From Gonapodya sp. JEL0774 (Eukaryota > Monoblepharomycota > Monoblepharidomycetes > Monoblepharidales > Gonapodyaceae): a DNA stretch of 64,000 bases. Of this stretch, positions 11,648 to 22,297 are shown piece after piece. The DNA lies in contig JADIIX010000004.1 in NCBI GenBank assembly GCA_027604505.1, forward strand, positions 62,001 to 126,000, in the 5' to 3' direction. Under the pieces are notes generated by a model. That model was not told the origin of the DNA. It did no database searches and saw only the letters and a list, made by a program, of their open reading frames with translations. The translations under genes were made by a program, and so were the position numbers. The stretch's first letter is position 1. The number at the start of each line of letters is the position of its first letter.

Positions 11648-12995
11648 ATGGAAACAATGGGTCCCGAAAATCTTATAGCCCAGATAAAGGCCCACGTCGC
11701 TACATTTAGTGTGGGTGGCGCAATCGGAGCGACCATACTTTACATAGTCGTTGGGGTATGGCTAGTACACCGACGTACCAACTCGCTATGGAGCTTTCGA
11801 ATTGTCACGGCAGTAGTTGTTTTTTGCACATGTAGGTGGGCAAGTCTGGTGAGATCCTTGTGGATGTCGGGCTTATCTCTGCTGTTCTGCAATATCAAGT
11901 TCGAGCAGCTGCATTTGCTATTCGTGCAGCTCTCCCGTACACATTGCTTTATCAGCTCTACCAGGCACATTACGCCTTGCTATTGGCGGGGACTGCTCTC
12001 CTGCTTGCCCTCATCGGCGAGACAATAATCTCTTGGGCGCACAAGGTGGACGACGCTAGATTAGTTCTCTCGGGAAGAAATGGTTTGCAGTGGAGTCGCT
12101 ATTTTCTTGCATTTCTTGGGTGGGGACACGTCTGTGAGTCATGACTTCCGGTTGAGGAGTTAGTAACTCAAATTGAGGCCCCTTCTCTAATAATCAAGTG
12201 GAGTTTCTTGTTGGGTTGGCAACAATGGGCTGGGGTGCGAGTAATGCCATCTTTCTTCTGAATCCGTACTCGTCAACAGAGGTGAAAGCAGCCTGGAGGC
12301 GACCTGGGTACTATCTTCTCTCCTTTGGTCTATGGATTGGCCTTTCTGTGTTTGTTTCCGTCGGAACACTCCGGCTCTTCATTTCGTCCCCAACCGCGAC
12401 GCCCTCCAAAGGCTCAGACATGTACCTCAATAACAGCAGAGGCCTTTCTCGTGCGTCAAACAGTGGTTCAGGAGATGTTTCATCAGGAACAGGAGACTAC
12501 GACTTCGCGTCTCGAGCGGAAGTTTTTGCGGGGAAGACGGTACTCTTGAAGCGGGTATGTTAGCGAGGTTTTTAAGTGCGAACAGTGCGGGTCGCGAGTC
12601 GAGATTCTGGCTTTGAGACATGATATCGGTTTTCATTCTTCAGTCGCTCTACACTTTAATAGTTCCCAGCTTGATTCTGACCTTAGTGCGAATGATATTT
12701 GCTCCTTTTGTTGTCACGGAACAAGAATTCAACGATACAAGAGTGTTAGAAGGAATATGGTATCCAATGGTTGCTGGACTAGGTGAGTTCTTAAAGCTGG
12801 TGAATGCGTGTGTCGTGAATCCCACGAATATCTTCTCGGTCTTGATTTTGCGCGGGGGAACCTTTCCTTGCAATGCTGTGGCGCCCGTGTTCATTTGCAG
12901 AATTGATTGTACTCATTCTGCACGGGTTACCCAACCAATTCAAGTTTTGGGAGATCGAAGGTGTGCTCTTGCGACCAGGCCGACGTGGACCTTAA
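11648..12995 (+). CDS. Multi-pass membrane protein, tandem copy 3, unnamed family
   Basis: Exons 11648-11831, 11900-12133, 12199-12554, 12644-12782 and 12901-12995 give 335 residues. Exon 2 is again exactly 234 nt, and the first three splice phases match copies 1 and 2. Identity is lower than between copies 1 and 2, so this is the older duplicate. It shares the first helix (ILYIVVGVWLV), the RxAAxxxxRxxLP start of exon 2, the RNGLQWS motif before helix 5, LVRMIFAPFVV, and the closing VLLRPGRRGP tail. It has one extra intron (12783-12900) inside the last coding exon relative to the other copies. Function unknown; see copy 2 for family alternatives. Confidence 0.72.
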
Positions 12996-13855
12996 CATTT
13001 TTGGGTGGTTCAGCACCACATCACGCGGATATCTGTGTGTTGACTCCACAGGCGTGGGAGACGCCATGGACACCCGTTTGACTCAAAGTTATCTTTTTAA
13101 TGAACTGGTAACCGCATCCAGTCCCTACCTATTTTATTTGCGTGTCATTGGTATCACGGATAATTTAATCCACGCACAGCAGCTAACACGAAAACAAAAT
13201 AATACTGTAATATTATAGCTCTAATACTGTAAAAGGAAATAGTATATGATCAAAATGGCCACCCGTTTTGCGAAAATATTGTGAATTCTCAAACTGCATT
13301 CTCATTCGCTCATTTGTTTTGCAGACGTGCTTGTACACTACTACATACATGGAAAGCATGAGGTACCCCTGGCATTAAAATACATTCTCTCACTTTCGGG
13401 ATGGTACTGGTAGTCTGAGCCGGCAGCACCAGGACGTTAAACAACCAAAACGAATAGTGATTGTGTCCTCTTGAATTCATTTCCGAATTTCATGATTTCA
13501 TGATTTCAACCGAATTACCCATGTATCATATTACACACAAGGTGGGTTGCACCAGTGAGCCTGCCACAGAACCACCCTTCTGTCATTGATTGATTCTATT
13601 GGCCAGAAACCACCAATAGCCGTTGAGGTCAACAGCCGTCATCGACATCATCTATCAACGGTAACCTTTTTCTTTATCCTTGGCAAAGCACGCCATTCTT
13701 GACTCAGTACATAGGCGGGCCTGGTGGGGGAGGGAATCCATCGCCTCTGCCGTGAATCGTACACTGGACGTATTCGACATCTGCCATCGATTCACTTTCG
13801 ATTACTTTCGATTCACCTTTCTATTCGCCTGCTCGATTCCGGAAATCTCTGGTAA
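12996..13855. other. Intergenic gap, small direct repeats only
   Basis: No gene seen. It holds a short tandem of atgatttc near 13490-13510 and a nearby pair of aatactgtaa words at about 13199-13233. The promoter of the NF-YA gene should lie at its right end. Confidence 0.5.
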
Positions 13856-15041
13856 ATGGACAACACCGCCTCACATTATCAGCACCCGGCGAATGTGAGC
13901 CGAACAGTTTCACCGTCACCAGATGTCTGAGAATGGATTGAATTCATGACTCTTTTTCATCTCGCTGAATTTGGTAATAGACGGATCCTCAGATCCCGGT
14001 GGAGCATCGGAGCTCTTTACCGGTTGCCAACTTTGGGGTTGGCTCGCCACACTCGGGCAACCTGGTGACAATGAACATACCATCTTCGTTTCCTCGAGCC
14101 CCAGAGCAAGATCATCTGTACGTCAATGCGAAGCAATTCCGCCGCATTCTCCTTCGCCGTGAAGCACGCAATCGTTGGAGTGCCAAAGTGAAAGCGTCGC
14201 AAGAAACCACCTCACATGCATCCCGAGGTTACCTGCACGAGAGCAGGCACAAGCACGCCATGCGAAGGCCTCGGGGTCCTGGTGGGCGGTTTCTAACAGC
14301 TGATGAGATGAAGGAGTGGAGAGAGACGGGGCATCTGCCTGCAGGTAGCAAGCCATTTTATCCTGATGCACCTGATGGGGGACATTCGTTTCCTGCACCA
14401 CGACATGGCAATAATCATGTGAATAGTGCACAAACTTGGAACCGGGGGGAGCTTGAAGCCTCCCGCATCAACAACACCGTTAAAGTGCGGGGGGAGAGTT
14501 CACCGGAAGGATGGACTGACAATCAGAAACAATCTCCACCAGAGGAGTTATCCGCTTTGGCTCGCAAACGCAAGCGCACATCACCTTCTCCAAACAGCAG
14601 CATTGGAACTTACTCGCCCACTCCGCCGCCTGCCCCGCCTTCCGAGAACGCACAAACATCCGATCCCACGGTCAACCCTTTAGCCTCTCTCACTGCCGCA
14701 CTCCTTCCTCATCTACAAATGCATTTGCAGCAAGTTCTTTCCGCATCGGCAACATCATCTGGAACGGAGACTAATACCGGTTTGGTATCCTTTCCGGCAT
14801 CGGATTCCATGGCGGCAATGGGTGGTCAGCTTGCAGCAACAATACTTGGTAGGTGATATCTAAGTTCCGGCAACTCTCCGCAAAAGAATATTTTTTTGAG
14901 TACACCACACTCGAAGCTCTTGCAGCGAGTAACCCGAACTTTAGCGCGGCGGTGTCTGGTAAATCGCTCGCTGGACCACTTGATACAGAGAAATTGACTC
15001 AAAGTGCCACGGAGACAGCGGGGTCGCACCATGAAGGGTAG
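13856..15041 (+). CDS. CCAAT-binding factor subunit NF-YA / HAP2
   Basis: Exons 13856-13894, 13981-14848 and 14917-15041 encode 343 residues. The conserved core starts at about residue 60 with YVNAKQFRRILLRREAR (the helix that binds the NF-YB/NF-YC dimer). It ends with YLHESRHKHAMRRPRGPGGRF, the helix and loop that read CCAAT. This is the sequence-specific subunit of the nuclear heterotrimer. The linker between the two helices is about five residues longer than usual and unlike the usual KIPKERRK. Downstream is a Ser/Pro-rich region with a basic RKRKR stretch, then a Gln/Ala/Ser C-terminus. The last exon was chosen over a stop at 14856 because it continues LAATIL into ALAASNPNFSAAV in phase. 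Confidence 0.92.
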
Positions 15042-15165
15042 CCTGCATAGTGGTAGAGTTTTTGGTGCGAAGGCGCAGGTCGTCCAACGTGTTCTCTTAT
15101 ATATATGTATATGAATAGTGCTAGAAAGCGCCAAAGGACGATCTAGCAAGTCGTCCCCATCTGTC

Positions 15166-17155
15166 TCAGCTCATCCGCACCCCTCTTCCACTCTTCACCT
15201 TCCGCCATCCCCGTCTGACCGCCTCGCTAACCTCTCGAACTACGCTCCTTTCTTGTCTTCTCCTTGGGTGCAATTGTCCATCCTGAAAGTCTCTTACACT
15301 GTACCCCAACCCCACCACAGGACCATCCACACCAAGTGCGACACCAAACCCTCTTGCACCCCTCAAAATCCCTCGTATCTTATTACCTGCCGATCCTGGC
15401 TTGCAAAGGTCAATTGGAGAGCGGTTTCCAGAGTCGACAATCCGGGTATTGGCGCCAGCTTCAACCAATATGAGGACGCATTCGGCATATCCAAACCAGC
15501 ACGCATAGTGAAGTGCACTCCTGCCCTTGTTGTCTAATGCGTCAACTGCGGGAGAGCCCGTGCTGTTGGACGAGCTCGGGGGAGAAGGTGGCGGATTCCT
15601 GAGGAGAAGGCGGACAATCGCGGCGTGTCCGGAGCGACAGGCCGCGTGCAGCGGGGTTTGCTGTTGATGATCGGTGGGGAATGCAGGGTGACCAAGGCTG
15701 AAGAAATACTCTTTCATGAGAAGGATTTTCAGATGGCGAGAAGACTGGCATCGTACCTCAGTAGAAGTGCCACCGCGGCGGGCTTCCCAAATGAGGAGGC
15801 TAGATGTAACGGAGTCTCCCCACGCACATCACGTGGAGCCACGTCCTGCAGTTTCTTCTTAGATATGGTCCAAGATTTCAAAAATGGAATATCTGGTTCC
15901 CCTCTCCAGTTGGTAACCTGCGCCGGAAGATTAGTTTTGGTACTAATCGTTGGGGAGGCGAAGGTAATTGAGGATGACGAAGAAGATGTAAGTCCTGATT
16001 GTGAGGTGTGAGGATCGTGCTCCGTGGGGAAGATAATTGTGCCCAGCTCACTGGGCAAGCCAGGCTCGGGGACGACAGTAAAAGCGTCTCCAGCCCACCA
16101 CAAGTTCGAACCTTCTGCTTCTTCTCGTTTGGCACTGTTAGTCCCATTGTCATCAGATCGGGATTTGCCTTTCCCAGTCATGCGGTCTAATCTAGCGTGG
16201 ACGCTGACCGTTGCTGCAACTGTCTCGAAAGAGGTTTGCTTAGCAACTTGCTCCGCACAATCATCGTTCTTCTCATGTTGAATCTCGCACCCAACCAACA
16301 ATGCCGCGCATTTTGCGTCGCTCGAGTCGTTTTCCGCGTTTGCCACTCCGAAATGTAGTGGTGTTCGCATGTCACCGTCAACCGCGTCCGCTTGGGCTCC
16401 ATGATCTAGTAGCAGTTGTAAAACTCGTAAAGAGCCTCGATCTGATGCATGATGAAGAGGTGTACGACCCTTCGGTTGAGAAAGAGTGCGAAAAAGGAGG
16501 ATGTCAACACCCCAGTGTACTCTACACCCCTCCGAGGTGGTGACAGCCCCACATACTGGGGTTACTCACAGACCTTGGCATTTGATGCATTCACATTAGC
16601 CCCAGCGGCAATTAGAATTCGCACGATGTCCAAAACTTCCACTTCTGAGTCTTTGCGAAGTGTTACGAGAAGAAGAGGGGTCTAATAAAATGAAACGGAC
16701 CCGGGCATGGGTGAAGCGAAGATTCAAGCAAATAAATTGCAGGAAAGACTCACTTGCCCTTTGCAATCCCCCAAGTTTGGGTCCGCTCTCCTTTGAAGCA
16801 ATTTGCAAACACCCTCCCGGTCACCGAGGCGGCAAGCATAGTGAAGAGGCGTGGCCCCCAGTTCATCCACCAATTGTACTGATACAACTTCCCAAAGTTG
16901 ACTTGGTACTGGGAGAAAGTGCTCCCGATAGTATCGGTACCTCGCACAGTGCAAATCCCTGAAAACTGTGATGTGTGCGTTATAGAGATTCTGCAAGCGT
17001 CTTGAAGCACTGTGCAGTCGCGCCGATGGTTTTGGGGGCAAGACGAGGAGGATCTGTAGAAGGAGCTCATCCGGCAGGGTAAAGAACGGGCACAAGGGCA
17101 TGGGAAACTTGGGGGTATGGGTGCGTATCGGGAAGCTGGAACCGAAACCGAACAC
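15166..17155 (-). CDS. F-box protein with ankyrin repeats
   Basis: Exons 16754-17155, 16574-16681, 15757-16469 and 15166-15697 give 584 residues. Residues about 22-60 form an F-box (FTLPDELLLQILLVLP, then SASRRLQNLY), which would bind Skp1 in an SCF ubiquitin ligase. About six ankyrin repeats follow, visible as GATPLHYACRLGD, GANVNASNAKGRTPLHH, DMRTPLHFGVANAE, GETPLHLASSFG, QQTPLHAACRSG and GRSALHYACWFGYAE. A Ser-rich spacer of about 130 residues separates the third and fourth. The C-terminus is Gly/Val-rich then basic. Introns were placed at the repeat-frame changes, and each restores a standard repeat. Substrate unknown. The gene is convergent with NF-YA (124-bp gap). Confidence 0.85.
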
Positions 17156-18016
17156 GTCGTTTTGCCGATGGGCACCTCACAGACGGACGGACAGGGATTG
17201 ATCCACCTAAGGCCACACACGGGGAAGAGGAGAGGGTCAAAGGAAAAGAGACGAGCCTGGAGTCAAAAAGCCTTCAAAGCCTCCCCCGTCACATGATCGC
17301 CACATGATCCCTGAGCCTACGAGTGTGAACATGGACATCAACAAAATCTGAAAAAATGGACTTTTAGAGAGGCCATAGCATCATGCAGAGGATGTTATAT
17401 GATAATTTATGCCTTGAAGATGCTTTTTTCGACAGGTGAAACAATTTGGCTTGTCAGCGGACATTGGAGGGCATTGAGGTGCTGACTAACACATGTGGAC
17501 TTGCAAATACCGCCCGCGCGTCCTTTGATGTGTTACATTTAGCTCATGTCGAGTCCCCTTTGTTGTTGGGTTCGTTGCGTCCGGATTCAGTCCTGTGCTC
17601 TTTGCTCATTTGCACTTCAACGGCGGGGATTACTTATCCTCTCCCCCTCTCATGGCGGCAGCTTTATCCTCCCATAGTGCGTGACTCCAGTGTCAGGTCT
17701 CCCGTGCGATGAGTTTGTGTTTGGAGTCCTCGCACATTCATATTATGCATGACCACAAGATGCCAGAAATGAGGTGGTTCTCAACCCGGCCCCCCGCCCA
17801 AAGTTATTTTCGCCGAAGTCTCCAAAGTTGGTTCCATTGCTAAGGCTGAGCACCCCGCTGCAGATCTGTTCGTCGCTCCCCCACGGGGATGGACTACTCC
17901 TGGGAAAGGGTGAATCGAAAGGCCCTGGACGGCCGAGAGGAAATGAGTTCTATGGTGGATCATGAACTTTATCTTTGCTACTGGGAAAATGCAATAAGCA
18001 GACGTTTACGTTGTAT
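17156..18016. other. Intergenic gap, no gene seen
   Basis: Spacer upstream of the F-box gene and downstream of the allantoinase gene. Short ORFs here have no recognisable domain. No repeats seen. Confidence 0.5.
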
Positions 18017-19560
18017 TCATTTTCTGCTAGGTTTCGGCACCACCTTCTTGAAATGCTCCGCGATTTCACTGCGGGTTGCCACCCACACTTCGGGTCCAAG
18101 AGACTGGATGTAATCGAGAACTCGAGACAGTGCGGCCGCACGGCCTGGGCGACCAATGAGGCGGCAATGGAGACCCACTGAAAGCATTTTGGGATGACCA
18201 TCCCGACCTGACAATGTCCGAATTGTTGGTGACGCATTCCACAAAGATGATTCCGACAAAACAGTGAGCATTTGGTTTACCCATTCCCCATGCGTTCACT
18301 CACCTTCTTCCAGTAGCATATCCACAGCGTCTTTGATGTACTTTTCAAATCCATCTGGGCTGGTGAAGCCCGGTGGCTTTATTTTCACGGAAGGCGAAGA
18401 ACCACTGAATTATGGTTCTACACCGCGAGGCGCCCAACAGAATACGTACCACACCATACTTCATATCGTTGGCGTCGAGTGTGTATGGAATGATGAGTAG
18501 AGGTTCTCCAGTGATGTCCTCAAAGTCCCAACTGGGTTTCGATTGGTCGACATGATTAAGACAACCGGGTCACAAAATGATAAAAAAGGGGCGTATTTAG
18601 TTTTCATGAATTACACATGCCATTGCACCCACGTGCTTTTCCTCCACTCACCTCCAATATGGCAAATCGTCATTGTAAGCGTCACTTTCCCACTCCAACT
18701 GCAATCCCTGGTCATTTAGAGCTCTCACCACCTCTCTTCTCGTATCAGGACCAATTCTTCCGCTATACCACCCCTTAGGGTTGTGTCCAGTGGCGGCTTT
18801 GATGGCGGCGACGCAGTCTCGCACATGTGTATGTACCTCAGCGGGTGGTAGGGCAGCGTAATCGACCCACCGATGATTATGTGAGGCAATGTCATGACCA
18901 GCGTTGTGGAGAGAGGTGATTACCGTAGGGTGAAGCTCGACTGCTCGACTTTGGGAAATGAGGATTCAGTGAGTGACCGCTGGAGCTGGTGGAATCACCC
19001 ATATTTCATCCTTCGCAGCCCTTTCAAACCTACCCCACGGCATAGACTGTAAATTTAAATCCTCTCTTCTCAAAAATATTGGCGATACGCCAGACACCAG
19101 CACGTGATCCATATTCATACTGGGTTTCCATGTCTGCGAAGTGTTTGGTTGAGGGATGGCCTTTCCTCTGCACCATTTCTTTGTAGTCTCCACTTACTTG
19201 GGTCTCGAGCGCCCAAACGAGATGTCCCACCGGGTGTCTAGATGGAGAAAAGTGGAGGGAAACTGTCACAACAATGAAATCCCGTGACTCAAGATGGAAA
19301 CTATTGACCTCGTTCAGAAACACCTCGCTTCCTCTGTCTCCATTAACAATCGTATTCTCGCCTCCCTGCACAAAAGTGATGGTCACGAAATGTCAGGGGA
19401 ATGCGATCGACCGTAGGGGTTCCGTTTGTGACCAAACCTCCTCATAATTGAGTACGAACGAAACAGCAAGCTTGGCACCTCCAGGCCACTTGGGGTCCGG
19501 TGGGTTCGCCCCATACCCAATCAGATCTCGTGGGTGGGTTCTAGTGGGACTGAAACTCAT
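18017..19560 (-). CDS. Allantoinase, PuuE type (polysaccharide-deacetylase fold)
   Basis: Eight exons (19438-19560, 19309-19365, 19198-19237, 19034-19133, 18652-18948, 18450-18531, 18304-18376, 18017-18207) encode 320 residues, the usual PuuE length. Family landmarks run end to end: PRDLIGYGANPPDPKWPGG, FVLNYEEGGENTIVNGD, ETQYEYGSRAGVWR, AGHDIASHNHRWVDY, SDAYNDDLPYW, PYTLDANDMKY and VGLHCRLIGRPGR. The enzyme hydrolyses allantoin to allantoate in urate breakdown, and is unrelated to the amidohydrolase-type allantoinase. The start at 19560 precedes the conserved region closely and keeps the coding region out of the divergent OHCU decarboxylase gene. Introns were set so that the conserved segments join in phase; the 18377-18449 intron has an alternative acceptor. 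Confidence 0.9.
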
Positions 19561-19663
19561 TTCGTGGTGTAATATGCTGTGTGGTGCAGCAAACGCATCA
19601 TGATGATCTCGGTTGGCCCCACTCACGGCATTGCACACTTGAAAACATGATACATAACCTATA
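19561..19663. promoter_or_regulatory. Shared divergent promoter, allantoinase / OHCU decarboxylase
   Basis: Only 103 bp separate the two proposed start codons, which face away from each other. The two enzymes act on successive steps of urate degradation, so joint control (for example by nitrogen source) is a reasonable inference. I did not identify a specific activator site. Confidence 0.55.
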
Positions 19664-20296
19664 ATGGAATTCAGTTCTCCCTCACTTCCACCAGTCTCGT
19701 CGATTGTTTCCATCTCACAAGAAGAGCTAGAGGCAGCCCTCTCTCTCATATTCGGTGAGATACGACCTGCGTTAATGGCACCTTGATGTCTAAGACATTT
19801 CGTTCCTTTTTGACAATCAGAACAGTCGCGAACTCTCTTTTCTCTTCTCTCCTCTCACATCCGTTCTAACCCCGCACCAGCTTCCTGGTCTGCTCTCATT
19901 AGTTCCTTTGAAAAGGATGTTCTACCGTTGTGTGCATGGGAGGAGAAGTTGGACATCATAAACGCACATCCTCGTCTTGGTGAACCAAAGACCAATCTTT
20001 CGGCAATGTCGCTTAAGGAGCAAGGATACATTCCTGGCCAGAGCTCGACATTGCCTGCAGTCGTTCCCGACGCTGAAGTAAACGCGGAGCTCATGCGCCT
20101 CAACAACATCTATGAGGCACGCTTTGGTTTCAAATTCGTGATATTCGTGGCTGGGCGTCCGCGGAAGAACATAGTGCCAATTTTACAAAGTATTGTGGAC
20201 AATGCTGCAGCAATGAAGGAGAGTGAAATGGAAAGGGGATTACAAGATATGTGCGACATCGCGCGTGACAGAGTGAAGAAGTTGGGAATGGTTTAG
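19664..20296 (+). CDS. OHCU decarboxylase
   Basis: Exons 19664-19754 and 19821-20296 give 188 residues, close to the family's usual 165-190. It shows the catalytic NAHPRLGEPK motif (His) and SLKEQ (Glu/Gln) about twenty residues later, then LNNIYEARFGFKFVIFVAGR, all typical of 2-oxo-4-hydroxy-4-carboxy-5-ureidoimidazoline decarboxylase. It converts OHCU to S-allantoin, the substrate of the enzyme encoded divergently next door. No PTS1 or other targeting signal is evident (C-terminus KKLGMV). The N-terminal exon (QEELEAALSLIF) was added because it matches the family's opening helix and splices in phase. Confidence 0.92.
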
Positions 20297-20337
20297 GGCA
20301 ATGCCGAGGCTATGAGAACTTTGTAAAGCACCAAGCA

Positions 20338-21890
20338 ATGAAAACGAACGCGCCGGTTTACCTCATCCTAGAGTCGACAAATGACACTTTCTCGACGAAA
20401 CGTATAGAGCTGCGAGATGTTTCTATCAAAGTTGGCCGAAAGGCGTCACCAAAGGTCTCACCAGCGTCTGTAGGTCCCTGCTTTCCAGATTACAGAGCTT
20501 CTTCGTCAATCTCCAATTTATTGCTCCCGGAACATAAAGGATAATGCAATTTTTGAGTCCAAGGTTCTGAGCCGTGCTCATGCGGAGATGTGGGCGGATG
20601 GCGGACGGGTCCTGATCAAGGACGTGGGATCTTCCAACGGTAGAGTTTTCAGCCACCCGTCCTTCGAAATCACAATCCCTTGATTGATTGCTGGAGTGAG
20701 CTCTTCATGCAATCATATGCTGATCCCCAGGGACGTTCGTAAACGGGGTGCGACTGAGCGATGAAGGAGCGACCAGCGCGCCACGGGAACTCAGGACTGG
20801 TGATTTTTTGGACTTTGGAATAGACATTTGTCATGAAGACGGGACAACCGGTGAGAGCCTGTGCGCGGGTTCGCGATTGAGAGTTCGGCATCGTGCCCAT
20901 CCCACTATTCCAACAGTCATGTACAAAAAGGTTTCCGCGAAAGTTCGGGTGGAGTCACCCGTGGAACAGATAGCAATTTCTGGGGACGCTATGCAGATTG
21001 TGTCTTTGGTTGACGTGGGTGAACAGGCGAATCACGTAATTTAATTACGGCGCTAAGCACAACACTCATTAAAGGAGAACATTTCCCGCGCTCTGAAAAC
21101 ATGTGAGCAGCTTGAAAGGCTCAATGCAGCCCTTGATTCCATTCAGGAGTTTGTTGAAGCAGCTGGACCAGTTAGTGTGAACTCACTTGTCATGACCCCT
21201 AATTGCTGCCAAAAAATCTTCACTGTCTCAGGCGTCTATACCCCCTGCCGTCCAGCGTGAGCTAGACGACGCCCAACTTTCTCTCCGTGCTACGCAAGAC
21301 CGTGCAGATCGTGCCGAGCGGGAGAGGGCAGAAGATTTACGACAACTTGAGAGGATCAGAGCTCTACTTGAGACAGAAAGAGCGGAGGCGAAAGATAGAG
21401 AGGAGATGTGGGAACTGGAACGGAGAGAGCTAGAACACAGAGCGAAAGTAAGCAGGTTGTGGGCACGTTGGCAAATACTTCCTGTGTTGTTCTCATCACG
21501 TTAAATGCAACGAAACAGAATTCCTCCAGCTTCCGTCAGACGGCTCCTAAATCCGCAGACTCCTCTCGGCGCGGTTTGGCCGATCTTGTTGCAGATACTG
21601 ACGCCGCAGCACCTTCGGAACCTGTATTCGAAGATTTTGACACAAATGAAACGGAAATTATGCGCAAGGTGGGTTATTGTGTGATCTCTATTGCTAAATG
21701 GGATGAAGGGAATCAGGCTCATCGACATATTACGTTTCGTGTACAGGCACCTCCTTTCAATCCGTCACTATCCAAAGTACCATCGAACTCGCCATGGCCT
21801 GCGTTATTGCAACTTGGAGTGGGCATGGCTTTAGCAATTGTGTTGACACAAGGGTGGCAGATGATTGGCTGGTCCACAATAAAGTCATGA
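20338..21890 (+). CDS. Tail-anchored FHA-domain coiled-coil protein (SLMAP/Far9-like)
   Basis: Eight exons (20338-20469, 20540-20639, 20731-20850, 20917-21014, 21075-21170, 21232-21447, 21519-21668, 21747-21890) give 351 residues. Residues 1-115 form an FHA phosphothreonine-binding domain with the expected [16 protein letters not shown] and SSNGTFVNG residues. A charged coiled coil ([20 protein letters not shown] onward) follows, then a C-terminal hydrophobic anchor ([19 protein letters not shown]) near the end. This order is that of SLMAP and the fungal Far9/Far10/Vps64 proteins, subunits of the STRIPAK PP2A complex on ER or nuclear membrane. It starts only 41 bp after the OHCU decarboxylase stop, so the promoter must overlap that gene's 3' end. 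The first intron was set to join VSPAS to [10 protein letters not shown]. Confidence 0.82.
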
Positions 21891-22297
21891 CATTTTGATG
21901 TCTATATACTCTAAAATTTTATCCCAATCTGGTCATATCTCCAACACCACTGAGCGAAGATTTTCCCAAAGACACAGGCAGCTGACAAGCAATCCTTAAA
22001 AGGTTCGAAGCTTTCAGTCTACTCAGGAAGAAACGGGAGAATTCTGCATGAGACGCGGCTGTTTGGGTCTTCATGACGTGAAATCAGGAGATTGCGGGAG
22101 TTCGATTGAAACAGCAGGAAGCACGGATGAGCAGAGACTGCGTCCACTCTTGCCATTTTTTGATTGGAGATGACTCAGCTCGTGGTGGATTCATGTGGTT
22201 CTCTTGACAAAAGAGCTCGAATGTATTCGTACGGTCACACACCAATAATCGTTCATCTTCGTCTCTGCTCAGTTGTTCGGCACACGCAAACAAGACC
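21891..22297. other. Intergenic gap, no gene seen
   Basis: Spacer between the FHA gene and the PP2A B'' gene. No repeat or ORF of note. Confidence 0.5.

Noticed and set aside
14849-14856. NF-YA stop codon at 14856
   Set aside because: A donor at 14849 and an acceptor at 14916 extend the protein in phase into ALAASNPNFSAAV, a more natural C-terminus, though the short form cannot be excluded.
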